Origin: Pholiota molesta
Lineage: Eukaryota > Basidiomycota > Agaricomycetes > Agaricales > Strophariaceae
Length of the DNA stretch: 64,000 bases
Assembly: GCA_014925825.1 (NCBI GenBank)
Contig: JACGCK010000095.1
Location: 62,001 to 126,000, forward strand
Direction of reading: 5' to 3'
The translations under genes were made by a program, and so were the position numbers. The notes beneath the pieces were generated by a model that searched no databases, was not told the origin of the DNA, and saw nothing but the letters and a program-made list of their open reading frames with translations. Shown in pieces: positions 1 to 12,800 of the stretch (position 1 is the stretch's first letter; the number at the start of each line of letters is the position of its first letter).

Positions 1-195
1 TTTTACATAGACATGCCCCATAGTCAAGCAAGGTTATGCCATTGACTGAGGATAGTGCGTCGGGAAAGCAACATGCCGTCCAGATCTCTGCATAGCATGG
101 GTAGAATCGAAATTCTATGCAATGGATGAGTCGGAAGTTCTGCATCTGCGTCAAATTTCTGGATACGTTCGTTTGAGTCAATATCTCAAAGGACA

Positions 196-1087
196 ATGTC
201 GGCCACTGAGAAAATATCTCCAGAGAATATTCACATCAACTCCGACGACTCTGAAATCTCGGGATCAGGTAACTTTGGAAAGGTGCGGAAAGGTCGATGA
301 TGCAGAAGGTTAGTAGTAATTTAGCTATTCAATTTCTTATCTCTGATTGCGATGTCCTAGAAAGTTGCTGTGAAGTGGCTAACGAGGATGTCGGTCGATT
401 ATTATTAGCAAGCCCTAGAAAGATGAAGGTGAGTTTGTTATGCATGTTATCCCTCCTTACGATGACTTGCGTATCTCGTTCCATCAGGCCTTCGAAGAAA
501 AGATGGCCAAGTGGTAAGCGATATCTCAACCTACTTTCGACTTTCGAGATAGGCACGGATTTTCTGACTGCTCATCTGCTCAGGGTACAATCATCCCATC
601 CTAATATCGCGCAGTTTGTAGGGGCTTGTCTCAAGACCGCATCTGTACGTCTATTCTTCGTCTTCCGTGCCATTCCCGTATATTGAGAATCCTCTCCTTG
701 CCTTTACTCGTATTGGAATATTACTCAAACGGCAGTGTGGGCGCTTATGTATTCAAGAATGTTGGGCCATAAGCCTGCGACACGCCCTACCTTCCAGCAA
801 ATCGAAGCCTCTCTCAAACCATTGGTCGACCATTGGTCGAACCATGTGTGTACACTGATTCCTGCCAAAAAAGCCGCCTCATTTTGAAGGTTGGCCTAGA
901 CGAACGTCGACCCATTCGGCTGAGTCCATCAACAAGCCAGATGCTTATGCTTCGCGAAATATTAACTCCACCACGATCTTACGCGGGTTCAGAAGGTCCA
1001 ACAACGTCGTTGCTTCCGACTACCCCAGGTTCCGCAATCCGAAAAGTTCGGCGTTCTAGTGGTTCAATTTATTTCTCAACCAAACCA
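196..1087 (+). pseudogene. Remnant of a TKL-type protein kinase gene
   Basis: Read as spliced exons, the tract encodes a kinase N-lobe. A glycine-rich loop GSGNFGKV is followed by VAVKWLTR with the ATP-binding lysine, then HPNIAQFVGAC and a hinge-like LVLEYYSNGSVGAYVF. It then jumps straight to a C-lobe tail, RPTFQQIEASL. The catalytic loop (HRD) and activation segment (DFG, APE) are missing. In-frame stops occur at 298-300 (just after the glycine loop) and 406-408, and another TGA lies near 424. Intron-like borders survive. The start at 196 is the first ATG in frame. Downstream, to about 1087, a basic Arg/Ser-rich reading frame continues and may be its C-terminal tail. Kinases of this type are strongly expanded in mushroom genomes, and decayed copies are expected. 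I am confident it is kinase-derived and non-functional; the exact borders are uncertain. Confidence 0.7.
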
Positions 1088-1239
1088 TAATCCATTATCT
1101 AATCGATGTACAACAATAGAGTGGGTTTCATCACCGCCACCGACGCCGAACCGATATCCTGTCTCTTCCAACAATATTGATGCTTTCAATAGGTGAATGA
1201 TACAAGTTTATTTGTCTTTTCAACGGTGCTGACAAAAAC

Positions 1240-1756
1240 ACAGCACACTTTCGGTCCTTAAGATTACGCGATCCCTAAATGATCTCATTCAAAGCATGGT
1301 TCTTTGCTACAAGAACTGGGTAGGTTCGGAACAGTGCAGTTGTTGTGGTTTTTTTTCATTTCATTTCTTATTTCAGTTGAAACCAGTGGACAGAATCCCA
1401 TCGCTAAAAGAAGCTAATATCCTGGTTCGCTACCGAATTTTGCTTCTTATAACAGATATATATGCCTTCTTCATATCGTCTGCTATGAAAGCTAGCTGTA
1501 ATATTTGATGGTAGGTACAGGTTCCATGACGGAATACGCCCATCGCCATCATCCAGAAATTCCTCACCACTATGTGCAAAACTTCATCGACACCAGGCTA
1601 GACACCAGTGCATTTCGCGCAGTATTAGAAGGGTCGGTTAGGCAAACATGGTCGGCCTATCTCTATAATTCTAATAGGGATCTCAGTCAATTGGCCGGAA
1701 GGCTAGCATCGATCGTGAACGAAGTATGTTCGATGGCTCCGATGGCAACTCGTTGA
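1240..1756 (+). other. Possible orphan exons, unknown protein
   Basis: A short reading frame ending at a GTAGGT donor near 1321 can be spliced to another starting after the CAG at about 1377. A longer frame at 1505-1756 contains MTEYAHRHHPEIPHHY and a predicted helical part. No start codon, domain or family is recognisable. It may be the 3' end of the decayed kinase locus or a separate relic. The next bases hold small direct repeats (ATGTAGGAC twice near 1786-1802, ATACCCCAC twice near 1811-1846). Confidence 0.25.
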
Positions 1757-4158
1757 GCTTGGTGGCCTATATCTCATTTCAGATGTAGGACATGTAGGAC
1801 ATACACCGTATACCCCACGCATTGAGTTATGACGCATATACCCCACTAGGTACAGATGTATTATTCAATTCTATCCGGGCTGAATAGAGGAACCTTGTAC
1901 ATACCAGCTTCGCATTGGTTTCGCGCGTGGCCAACGTAGTATATCACGGTCGTATATAGGCGCACAGTGAGCGCTTACTCGTGCAATGTATGACAATATA
2001 AGATTCTCGCGAGCTACGTTATGAAGCTCAGTGGAAAGATAAATAAATTCCGCGCGCTAGATTGGCTATTGCCTCAGACCGGCTCTTTATCTAGGCGCCC
2101 ATTTAGGCGCCCACGCTTTTGACCAATATGTCAGGACACATTCAATGTTTCGCTTTCTCTCACGGAGTCCCGTACAAGCCATAACGTCTAGAGGAAGCGT
2201 GTTAGGCATTGATTAGCTTTGAATACATTCGACACAGAGAATGAAATCATGGACAAAAGCGCTTATTATCCCACAACCTTCTATTGAGCAATGAGCTCTG
2301 GAGGCCAGCTTCATCTATTCATATTCGCATATCTATTCGTATTCATTCGTATTTACAGCCCATGTACTACCAGAGGGACGAGAGAGTTTACTCATGGTAA
2401 TTATAAACTGAGGCACTTTAAAGGCTGCGGCACCGCAGTACGCAGTACTTACACTACGAATAGTGCGTTGATCAGCCCACCGTCCGCCATCCGCCATGGC
2501 GGGACCTTTCAGAAAAAAAACTTATTTTTAGGCAACGCAGCATGCGCCCACAACATCCGAAAAGGCGAACTGCGTGTGTTCGCCATGTTTGGTTGATTCG
2601 CATCGACAGCGCGTGAAGAGAGGATCGCATGTCGACTAAATCCTCGACATGCCGTCTGCCACGCCGTGCGGCCGTTATGACACTCGCGAGGTCTCGCGCT
2701 GCGCCTCGCTGCGCCCTGCGCTTTTTGTTCGTTGTTGAGCTGAAGGAATATATTGAAATACGTGTCGCTTCTAAAAATCTATGATACTGCGGCTGATTTT
2801 CAACGAGAGAAGGTGTGAATCATATAAGATTATTGTAAGCAGCTATGCAACGGGGAGAAACCATTTGGTAGTATGTGGTTGAGCAACTTGAGCTACTCGT
2901 TCAAGTACGTGTTGACCTCTCTCTAACACGTCGCTAGTCCAAGTAGCTCAAGATAGCACTCGAGCCGGTTCGTGCCAAACAAAATGAGGGCGTTCGGTCT
3001 AACCATATCAATTTTGCCATGCTTGGGCCACAATTTTTTCAAGGTGGTTAGACCAAAATAAGAGCACTCTCCGCGAAGGAAGGTCCGAGCAATAATCATA
3101 TTACAAGCTTATAGGCTCTTAAAGGGAGCAGTGGCATCTAGTATCAGCCAAACACATTACCTTTGAGTTCAAGATCCTCAGTTGTCGGAAATAATGCTTA
3201 CTTTTGGACACGAATATCTTCTGGGAAGCCTACACGCCACAAGACGAAGGTTCTACATGTCAGCATGCGATCTCAAGTGGCCTGAACCCAGATAACAGCG
3301 TCCATTCAAGTTTGGCCGAATTCGTTCTTTATGATGTTTTGCCGCGTGTCTGGGGCGGGTAGCAACTCGCGCCAGAATACCCAACGATTGATGAACCACT
3401 GAAGAGTTGAGGAGGGTTTATTGTTATTTCATGCCGGTTGCATGCCGGCCGACTAGAAGCACAGCCGTCATTACGAAGGTTACATTATGCAACGGGCCTT
3501 ATTGAATGAGGGATTGAAAGCTTGCATTCATAGTACCGGTTCTAGACATCAACGTCGGAGAAGACAATAACGGTGGTAGCCTCATTTTCCCTCTCGTTAG
3601 GGATAACTGAATGAACGCGTCCATGGACTACGCGATGTATCGTAAGCAAATTAGGACAAACGGTCCCGAGTGCGGGCGCCTGATAAGCGCGCGGTACGGC
3701 ACGACTAGCCGAGAAGCGTCACCGATCCGCATGTTGGTGGAATATGCACTGATGCCAGTAGTGGCTTGCGGATGCGCATGTCTCGAGTCTCGGGGGTTGT
3801 GGTGATAAATTCCGGTGAGAGGAGTAAAAGTCGTGGTCAAATTTCCTTGATCATCGGAAGGTCGAATATTGAGTACAGACGCAGTTGTGGATGCTGGAAC
3901 GATGTTAAAATCATAGAAAAACAATGGAATTGCGCGGTGTCGAGCTAGACGACATGCTGCGGTGCGGTGAAGAGTCGCCTGCGCTGCGGAGGAGGGGACG
4001 GGGCGTGTGCGAGAGCGCCGGGGTGATGGTCGAATGACGATGCCGCGGAGCCAAGCTGGCCAAGCTGATCGCTTTTAGAACAAATCGCCTGACATCTTCG
4101 GATCGTTTCTCTCACTCGTTTCCACTCTCCTTGTCTCTTCTCCCATGCAGAGCTCACC
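1757..4158. other. Intergenic, no gene supported
   Basis: About 2.4 kb without a convincing coding region; the longest frames lack family resemblance and codon structure. Visible items are a repeated AGGCGCCCA near 2095-2115, the 12-bp palindrome CCGCCATGGCGG near 2490-2502, and a GC-rich patch at about 2650-2720. The last few hundred bases should contain the promoter of the gene starting at 4159. Confidence 0.5.
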
Positions 4159-7100
4159 ATGCTCTCCTCCTTTGCCTCCTTTCTGCCATCGGCCCTCCAT
4201 CTGAATGCCCCGCAAGAGCTGCCTCGACCGGCGATAAACCCGGATACGGAAGACGAGGATGAACCTGCAGTCAACCCGCCACCGCAGAATGCGGAGTCGG
4301 GACAGCAGGCAGGAAAAGGGAAGGACAAGGACAAAACCGCAAACGAGGTGCGTTTTTATTTTCACATTGTCGTTCCGTTGGCAAGTAGGCAGAGTGGAGT
4401 GGTGGAGCCTTTTATACGCTCTTCGGGCGCGCGCTTGCTTTGAACCTGGTCGGACGACATGAATATTCGGACTGGCACTTGCCAGTCATGATCACCAGAG
4501 TACTCAGGAGAATATTAAGGCGATTATGGGACTCAAGACACCCTCTTTACCCGCTCTGCGACAAATGAACAACACAGGCGTGCTTGGAAGGCGCCATTTG
4601 GACCATGACCATATTTGGACCATGCTCATAGTTTCTCGAGGTGCGTTGACTTTCTTACGCTTAGTCTTCACGGGTCTCAAGCGCATCGTAACATGCAGAA
4701 TACCGCCATACCCTCAGATAATTGTTGCACCTCCTACGCAATCGCTGCAGACCGTCTAGATTTCCCCGTCGCCCGTATATTCTTCGCAGCCGCCTTCAGG
4801 AAACCTTATGTGATAGGGTTCAGTCCAAAACGCTTCCATTCGCGCCGTCATCTGATCCCCACCTGCTACTGTTCTATCTTCTCACTACACCGAGTCAGCA
4901 ACTGACGATGATGCCGGCGCCCGACGCGTTCTTCCAATTCTACCGAAGAAAGACCCGTTAATTGGTTCACTTCCACAATTCTAGGCCTTGCCTCTTTCGC
5001 TCAATACGACAAAAATGCAGAAAACATGCCACTGGGTATCGGACATTATCAGATTAACTGGGAACGCGAACCCCATCTCTCATTCCGAATACCAGGTCCC
5101 AGGCCGCCCACTCGCTGACATGCGTGTGACATCAGTATCCACTCTGCCTACTGACTGACCATCATTGTTTCTCGTCTTGACTATTCTTGTTCCTCGACAT
5201 GACGCTGATTTATCTTCCAGACGTTTATTTTTGTCCGCCCACCACCATCCAAATCCAACCATCCTCTTAATCTCCAAGTCCAGCTCGTACCACCTAACGC
5301 AAAACCCCCGTCAGGTGTTACCTCAAGTGATGGAATGTCCACCACTCCGACCTCTGCAACATCTGTGACGTCCAGCCGGAGCAGCTCTGATGGAGCGTCG
5401 CTAGCGCGAACAAGTTCAGGGCGATCCGAAGCCTCAACGTCCAACCTATACTCCGCATCGACCGCATCCTTTACCTCCGTCGCCTCCAGCACCGCCTCCT
5501 CGAGCACCCGGCGCAATATCATACCACTATACAACCTGCAAGCGCACAATGTCATGACCAACGTCATCGTAGATGCAGGCACCGACGCAAAGATCGCCAA
5601 ATTCCAAAGACGCGGCATCGAGCTGATCGACCTAGCTTTTCTCGAGCCGGTCGAGGTCTGGGGCGAGAAGGACAAGGAAAAAGACGCTCGAAGAGAGAGT
5701 ATGCGGCTGAGTGTGGACGAAATGGGCGCCGTGATCGCGAACGTGAGTTCGCGGGGTAGTATCCGGTCTGCAAGGCCGGGCGGTTCCTTCTTGCTGCCGG
5801 GCGGGGGTAGCAGGCCTACCACTCCATCTGCTGCTTCGTCTTCAGCGTCATTACACTCCAACTCCCATTCGAATCTGAGGACGTCAACAAAGCCCGAATT
5901 GGTGTCTGTCAAAGCCCCTGCGCCGCTGTTCGGCGGGCAGTCCGAGAGCGCCGCGACCAGTAACTCCATAACCCCCACACAGAATATAGTTCCCAATCCA
6001 CCTAAGCGCAATATCTTCAATAAATTGTTCAAAAAAAGTTCTGCCGGGCCCACATCACCAACTAATCCGCCTGGCGCAGACACATCCGGAGGAGGCATGA
6101 ACTCCTTTGGTGCGTTTTCACTGCACCCAGCGCCTGTAGCGAATAAGATTTGGGATAAACGCGGCGGACGACACGCACCTCCTCCACTACCTCTTCTTCA
6201 GCCGCCGACATCGCCAACGTCGCCGTCGTCGCAGCAGACTACGCCGACGGCGGCTCAGACGCCCCGCGCTTCAGCCCGCGAAGATCCCGTGTCGCCAACG
6301 CCCACCGTCGCACCGCCGAAGGAGAAGTCGCATGTGCGTAACACGAGCCTGACGGCAGCGATTACGACGCCATTCAAGACCACGCTGCGGAATAACAAGA
6401 ACCGACTATCTGCAGTAATGAATACCAGTCTTGGGGCGGCGGCCCTGCGGCGAGTGATGGGGAGAGTACCTCCGGCACCGCGAAGGACGAACGGGGACCC
6501 TTCAAGAGAGACGCGTCGCCGAATCCGAGTATGGCGAGGAGCAGTCGAAGTCAGCTGAGCTTGCGGGGATCTGCTGTCCTTGGTGGTGCAGAGGCAAACT
6601 CGAGCATCGGACATGGTAGCGACAACGGCAACGGAAGCCAACCGGGATACCCACTCATGCTCACGCAGTCGCAAGCGCGCGAGGAACTCACCAGTCTCAA
6701 GCAGCAACAGCTTCAGCTCCGTCCGCCAATTCTGGGCATCCAGCCCACCTTCGTTTCGACATCGACATCCGCAGCGAATGGAATGGCTTCTAACCCTGGC
6801 CTTACCTCACCCCTAGTCTCTGTACTCAGTCCGCGCGTGGAGAACCCAGAAACCGTGCTCCAGGGGCAACGGGCGCTGATGTACGTCTGGCTCGTGCGGC
6901 GATGGCTGAAACGCCGTCCGAGCACAGGCGGAAGCGGGTTCGGCGACTCGGGGCTCTTCGGGCGCGCGAAGCAGCTGCAGCCCCCCTACATGTCGAACGG
7001 CCACACGCAGGAGACTTCAAGCGGTGGGCCGCCGCCGCTGTTGTACGGCGGAGTCGAGGTGAGGTTCGAGTGGAAGCGCGCGCGCGGGAAGGAAGGGAAA

Positions 7101-7903
7101 GGCGCGAAGGGCACGAAGAAGAGCCGCCGGGGCCGCGGGCGAGGCGCGGCGGATGACGGGGCGGAGAGCGACGGCGGCAGCGTGCGGAATAGAGATCGTG
7201 CGCCGCGCGAGCGCGAGGATCGGGCGATGGACGCGCGGGACCATGTGAAGATAGAGGAGCGGCGCGCGAAGCGGATGAGCACGGGCAGTTTCAGCACGAC
7301 GACCGCGTCGGAGGAGGGCGATGCGTCGCTGGGCGGGCGGCGGCTGCACCGCGAGATGACGGTGGACGAAGGCGACGAGAGCGAGCCCGAGGACTCGGAG
7401 ACGCCGTGGGTGTGCACGCTCAAGATCCGGAGGGGCGCTGCTGCAGGTGGGTGCCTCCTGATTGGCTTTTATGTTGTTGATTTCAGCTCCGACGGCTTAT
7501 CGTGTTCCTGCCTTTTTTAGCCGCCCAGAACGCAAGCGCAAGCAATGGGCTGCAGGTGCTGAGAATCAAGGTCGGCACGCTCTCACCGACGCCACACCAT
7601 CCCAAGGTCGTCGCCATGCTGAAGGTGCCCTTCCCACTGCCGGATGTCGAGGTCGAGCGGTTGGGGGTGGTCAGACGGAAGGCGTTCTCTATGGTTCCCA
7701 GCGGGTCACGGGGCGACCCCACGCCGCAAGTTATTTTATCCGAGCATCAAGACCCAGAAGAGCCGTACACTGGCATCACGCTTACGGCGGAGGAGATCAA
7801 GGATATGGTGTGTAGCACTGGGCTGTGGCTCGTCGTGCGAGAGGGCTTTGGGGGTGTTGGGAGGGTCAGCCGAAAGGGAGACGGGTGGCGGCTGAGGGCT
7901 TAG
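4159..7903 (+). CDS. Conserved basidiomycete protein with Ser/Thr/Pro-rich linkers (unknown function)
   Basis: The proposed exons are 4159-4347, 5221-6333, 6429-7446 and 7521-7903, all in phase. The first intron is unusually long (873 bp). The protein starts with MLSSFASFLPSALHLN. A conserved block TFIFVRPPPSKSNHPLNLQV follows, then a Ser-rich stretch, then a second block around NIIPLYNLQAHNVMTNVIVD with KIAKFQRRGIELIDLAFLEP. After long low-complexity sequence come YVWLVRRWLKR, VRFEWKR, and a C-terminal block with PHHPKVVAMLKVPFPLPD, LTAEEIKDMV and GLWLVVREGFGG. I recall uncharacterised mushroom proteins with these same blocks but no assigned function. The frame changes between the two large exons. 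A 95-bp GTGCGT..CAG intron (6334-6428) fits in phase, but its translation looks coding, so a one-base indel near 6436-6450 is the alternative. Basic and acidic runs near 7080-7400 suggest a disordered region. Confidence 0.75.
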
Positions 7904-9866
7904 GGTGCTTTTTCTTACGGGCGCATTATCTATTGGAATTTCTTTTTCTTCTTTCCTCCTTTTGTTCGTGTGGCATATACATAATTCCCGTCCCTTCTTC
8001 TCCCTACTTTGACGTGGCTTTGACGTTCCTTGGTTTTATTCCATTGTGGCCTGTCACTCTATCTTGCTCGCTAGTCATGATTCGGTGTCCTCTGCTTTTT
8101 TTCGGGTTCCGTTGTCCTGAAATATGTTCGTCTTGTTAGTTTTTACCACTCCCCCCTCCACTCTCCAAGATCTCTCTGGCATCATCATTAATCACAATAT
8201 TTGAACAACTTTACTGCAGCAACGACCCAACGACCCAACGACCTATGCCATTTTATATAGATTCTCTGTAAATATCTTCAATAAGCAGTCCAAACAAAGA
8301 TTATCCCCAACCTAAAGGACTGATTTGAACAGATGAGCAGATAAATCTTCCTTCTTCGGCCCAAATTATGAAAAGTTGTACATTGAACCTATAAGAAGGC
8401 GCTGAGAAGGCGCCACGATAGGCAAATTCTATTCAAAGGTGTCTACTCTGATTAGGGGCTTATGCCTTTGAAGGCTGAAATAAAATAATTACAATTGCCT
8501 TCCAACTTATCCAAGTTCTGGCGAGCTCGACGAGTTCTAGTGTCGAATGAACTTTGAAGCTTTGAAGCTCAACGACATGGGTCATGTGATACTTGAGCTT
8601 GAATGTTCTAAAATTATCGTCTGCCAAATTAAGCGCCCACAAGTTGTAAGCTTACAGTCCACATGATTCTTCGGGCCTACATAATAATGTTGTTTGAGAT
8701 TAGTTCATGCAAGGCTAATGTAGCTGTTATTAGAAGACACCCTAGTGAAATAGCTCAGCAGAAGGCTAAAATTGGTAGTACAATTATTTTGAAAGTGATT
8801 TCCGTCGTCGAGCAGAGAATCATATTCCTTCAGGACCAAAAATATTTTCTACACTGGTGACTTACAGAGTATCCAGACTACAAGTTAAGACAGACCATTT
8901 TTTCTTTGTGGTTCAACAAAGTTGGGCTTGTATTCGATGGATCCAATGTCTACGCGTATTTTACCATCTCATTAGGCAAGAGTCAGGGGTTATTTGAATG
9001 TTTCCACAGATAGGTTTCGACTTTCTTTCACCTGATGGCGAATTCCGGTAGTGATTACGACCAACTATAATATCATTCCTTGCTACCTTGGTCTGCCCCA
9101 AAATCTGAGACCCTCGATATTTCTATAAGATTGAGAGGTACAGTAGTGACTTTGAGAGATTATACCCTGAGACATCAGACTCCTATAGCTAACAGCCTTG
9201 TAGGCTTTGGACATTTGCGCAAGGAATATTTATAGGCTTGATGGCTCATTCAAGCCCCTAACCGAATTCGAGGTACACTTCGGATATTCTAACATTTGCC
9301 AACTAATTCATTCTTTTTCAGATTTTGCTATATTCGACGCGATTCAGGTGTCATGTCCGAGTCGGGTGCCGAGGTCAATCAATAAGTAAACGGTATTTAA
9401 AGGACTTAGTGGTGCGATAGGGTGCGATCTGGTGCGATTGGCCGAGGCCGTTGGAGATGATTGGTAATTACTCTAGGACATCTTGTACCATGGCCGCACT
9501 TCGACATCCTACGACAGCTTTCCCGACGTACAAGGCAGAAATGTAATATTTGAATAGACAAGAAGTACGACTATTGGTTCTCAAAAGCTTTACGAATACG
9601 ATAGAGTTTTGATAGATCCCTAACTATCTTTCTGCCATGCTGTTTGCCATGTACTTACGGCGCATGCTCACCTGTAAAAATAAGACGGAGGTAGAGAGGT
9701 GTTCGCCGGGATTGACGGCGACAGAAGAGTTACCGGGCTCATATCACGTGTTCCGCCTACGTTACTTTGCGCTCTCAGCCTCGCAGAAGTCATAAGCAAA
9801 TCCACTTCACTCCGTCTTCTCTTGTCTTTCTGTGTTGGTCTTCCCCTCTGTATATCCCTTACCATC
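7904..9866. other. Intergenic, no gene supported
   Basis: About 2 kb. The first 250 bp after the stop are T-rich and probably the 3' UTR and polyadenylation region. The rest is AT-rich with only short frames lacking recognisable features. A 10-bp motif is repeated imperfectly three times at about 9412-9440 (GGTGCGATA, GGTGCGATC, GGTGCGATT). The Lon promoter lies at the right end. Confidence 0.5.
9745..9750. promoter_or_regulatory. CACGTG E-box upstream of Lon
   Basis: The palindrome CACGTG lies 117 bp before the Lon start codon, within the expected promoter. It is the core site of bHLH factors in fungi. The same hexamer occurs at 27112-27117 upstream of the BAG gene and twice (30757, 30942) upstream of UTP10. 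A hexamer occurs often by chance, so function is only suggested. Confidence 0.3.
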
Positions 9867-12800
9867 ATGGCGACTTCCAAGCTCCCAATTCTTGCCCTGC
9901 CTCACCCTTTGGTTCTACTCCCAGCCTCTCGGTTCACAATGCCGGTCTCCAAAGAAATAGGGGAGACGTTGTTGTCGCTCATCGAAGAGTCCGATACACT
10001 CCCTATTGTGGCTGCGATTCCAATCACTACGTCAACTACATCTCCCAATGTCGATCCTACGCTGGCGGAGTGGGGCACTGCTTCTCGGGTGCTGCGACTC
10101 GTCAAACCACCTGCTCGAAACCCACGCCAGCCTTACCTAGTCTCCTTGCATGGTCTCACGCGGGTCCGGCTCATCCATGTATCGAAGAGGAAGCTTTCAG
10201 GCGATGATCTGGCGGCTATGCCTATACATGATGTCGAGTACCCACCCACAGAGAAAGTGCCGTCTCCAGAGGTCGTCGAGAAGTTCAAGCAGAGTGCGCT
10301 GCGACTGCTCGACCGTCTGGCGAAGGACTCTGTACAACAAACGCGGAAGGACGGGTATAACAAGATAGCGAGCATGCTCGACGATATTACGGACTCACGG
10401 ACTCCTTGGATGGCGGATGTTCTCATCGGGAGTGTTAACGGAGAATATAACGATAAACTTGGTAAGTGTATCTTCATTTCATTCTACAAATCGCCTTCTC
10501 TTCCCCGTTTCTTCTTGCGTCTTCCTTCCACATGAGCATGTGCGTGGCGGATTGCGACATGCTTTGTTTAACTCTTGGCCCCGTGGGCGCTGCTTTCTTT
10601 ACATACATAGTGCCCCTCGTGGGCTATCATTTTATTATTGTTTGAATCCTTCCAGAAATCCTCGCATAACTTCCGAGCACGGCTTGTAGTTCTTGCCATC
10701 TGGGACAGAGCTGGCCCTGCGCTTGTGATTCCAAAACACTCTTCATCATTCGCATAATTCTATTAATAGAACTGACAAGGTCTTTCCCAGCTATCCTAGG
10801 CACTCCGGATGCAGAAGCCCGTTTACAACTCGCGACTGAGATATTCATCAAGCAAGCATCTATTTCAGAAGTTTCAAAGAAGATCGCCAGTGCTGTCGAT
10901 GAAAGTCTTTCGAAGCAGCAGAAGGAATTCTTCCTCCGGCAACAGCTGGCTGCTATCCAACGGGAACTACATGTTTTGCAGCGGTCCAATGGTGGTCCTC
11001 TTAATAGTCCCCAAAACTCCCCTACCTCTAACGAGGCAGGAAGTGGAAGTTCAAGTGAACTGGATGACGATGAACAGCATGAAGCAGACGACATGGCGGA
11101 ACTGAAGAAGAAGATCGAGGCAATGGAACCTGGGTCCGAAGAGCGGAAAATGGGCGTACGAGAATGGAGGAGGCTCAAGCGGATACCTGCTGGAAGTGTG
11201 GAAAACGGCGTTATCCGATCCTATGTGAGTTCAGCATTCGTACGTCTACCGACAATTTCCTTCGTATCTAACGCTATTATTTAAGCTCGAATGGCTCACC
11301 AGTGTTCCCTGGCCTAACTCGGCTCCCATTCCAAATACTGACGCAATAACTACACTTCCTCGATTGAAGGACAGGTCATTCCTCGCCGCAGCTCGTAGCC
11401 AGCTTGATGCCGATCACTTTGGGTTGGAGAAGATCAAGAAGAGGCTTATCGAATATCTTGCGGTGGTTAGACTCAAGGAACTTAATGCTGAAAGGGAGGC
11501 GTTAGAGGAGTCGAAGAAAGCTGATGCCGCTACCAATGCTGATGCCGCTGTCAAGACAAAGGCCGAGTCGCAGGCAGAAGGAAAGACGGAGAAGAGCTCT
11601 GCTCTTGTGCCGCGTGACAAAGATCGGGTGCAGAAGTCAACACAAATCGCTCCAGCTCGCCCGCTTCCTCGTACGACCAAGAAGAGTATCAAGGGACCTA
11701 TTCTATTGTGAGTCTGGCTTCTTTATCGTGATATATCAAGTTTCAACGGGTTGGTCCCTCCTTCAGGTTTGTCGGCCCCCCAGGGACTGGAAAGACATCC
11801 CTCGGCCAATCTGTGGCGAAGGCGCTCGATCGACCGTTCCAACGCATTTCCCTCGGTGGCGTTCGTGATGAGGCGGAGATTAGAGGCCATAGACGGACAT
11901 ACGTTGCTAGTGGGCCAGGACTTATCGTCCAAGCTCTAAGAAAGGCCGGCCGGAATGATCCTGTTATACTCTTGTGAGTGTTTTCCGTGTTCTCTGAATT
12001 CACATGGACGTTGACAATGCGCTTTTGGCCAGGGATGAGATTGATAAGATTGGACAGAGCAATTTCCATGGAGATCCTGGAGCTGCGTTATTGGAGGTGC
12101 TAGATCCAGAGCAGAATCATACTTTCAACGTGAGTTATTCTTTTCTTTTCTTATTCGATCGACTATATGCTAACTTGTTGATAAATGTAGGACCACTATA
12201 TCAACGTCCCAATTGACCTCAGTCAAGTCCTATTTATTTGCACGGCCAATTCCCTTGAGACCATTTCTGCACCTCTCTTGGATCGCTGTGAAATCATTCA
12301 ACTAAGCGGTACGTCTTATATTATCTGATCTCATTCTATTTTTACTGAAGCGTTCGTACTTATTCCAGGCTATACCTACGACGAGAAGATGCACATTGCA
12401 CGGCGGTTCCTCCTTCCAAAGCAGCTCAAGGCTAACGGGCTCGAGGCGTCCCATATCACCATTACGGAGCCCGCCCTACTTCACATCGCTACGCGTTATA
12501 CACGGGAAGCGGGCGTGCGCAGTCTTGAGCGTGCAATCGGAGGCGTAGTGCGGTTTAAAGCCGTAGAATGGGCTGAGTACCTCGATGCAACTGCACAGGC
12601 AGGAAGTACCACTAGTGCGACTACATCTGCTGCCGGAATAGGGCAAAACGATTCCCTAGTTCCCTCGGCGAAAGGCTACAATCGGGTGGTGGAGGAGAAT
12701 CAGCTCGAGAAAATTCTCGGAATCGCACGTTGGGATGGAGAGGAAAGGGAAAGAGAAGAAAGGCGTGGTGTGGTTTACGGCCTCGTGGTCATGGGTCAAG

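Noticed and set aside
3628..3924. 98-residue minus-strand open frame
   Set aside because: No start context, intron pattern or family resemblance; the overlapping plus-strand frames are equally long, as expected by chance.
5181..6098. 305-residue minus-strand open frame
   Set aside because: It is the antisense shadow of the GC-rich coding exon of the 4.2-7.9 kb gene, whose plus-strand blocks are conserved-looking.
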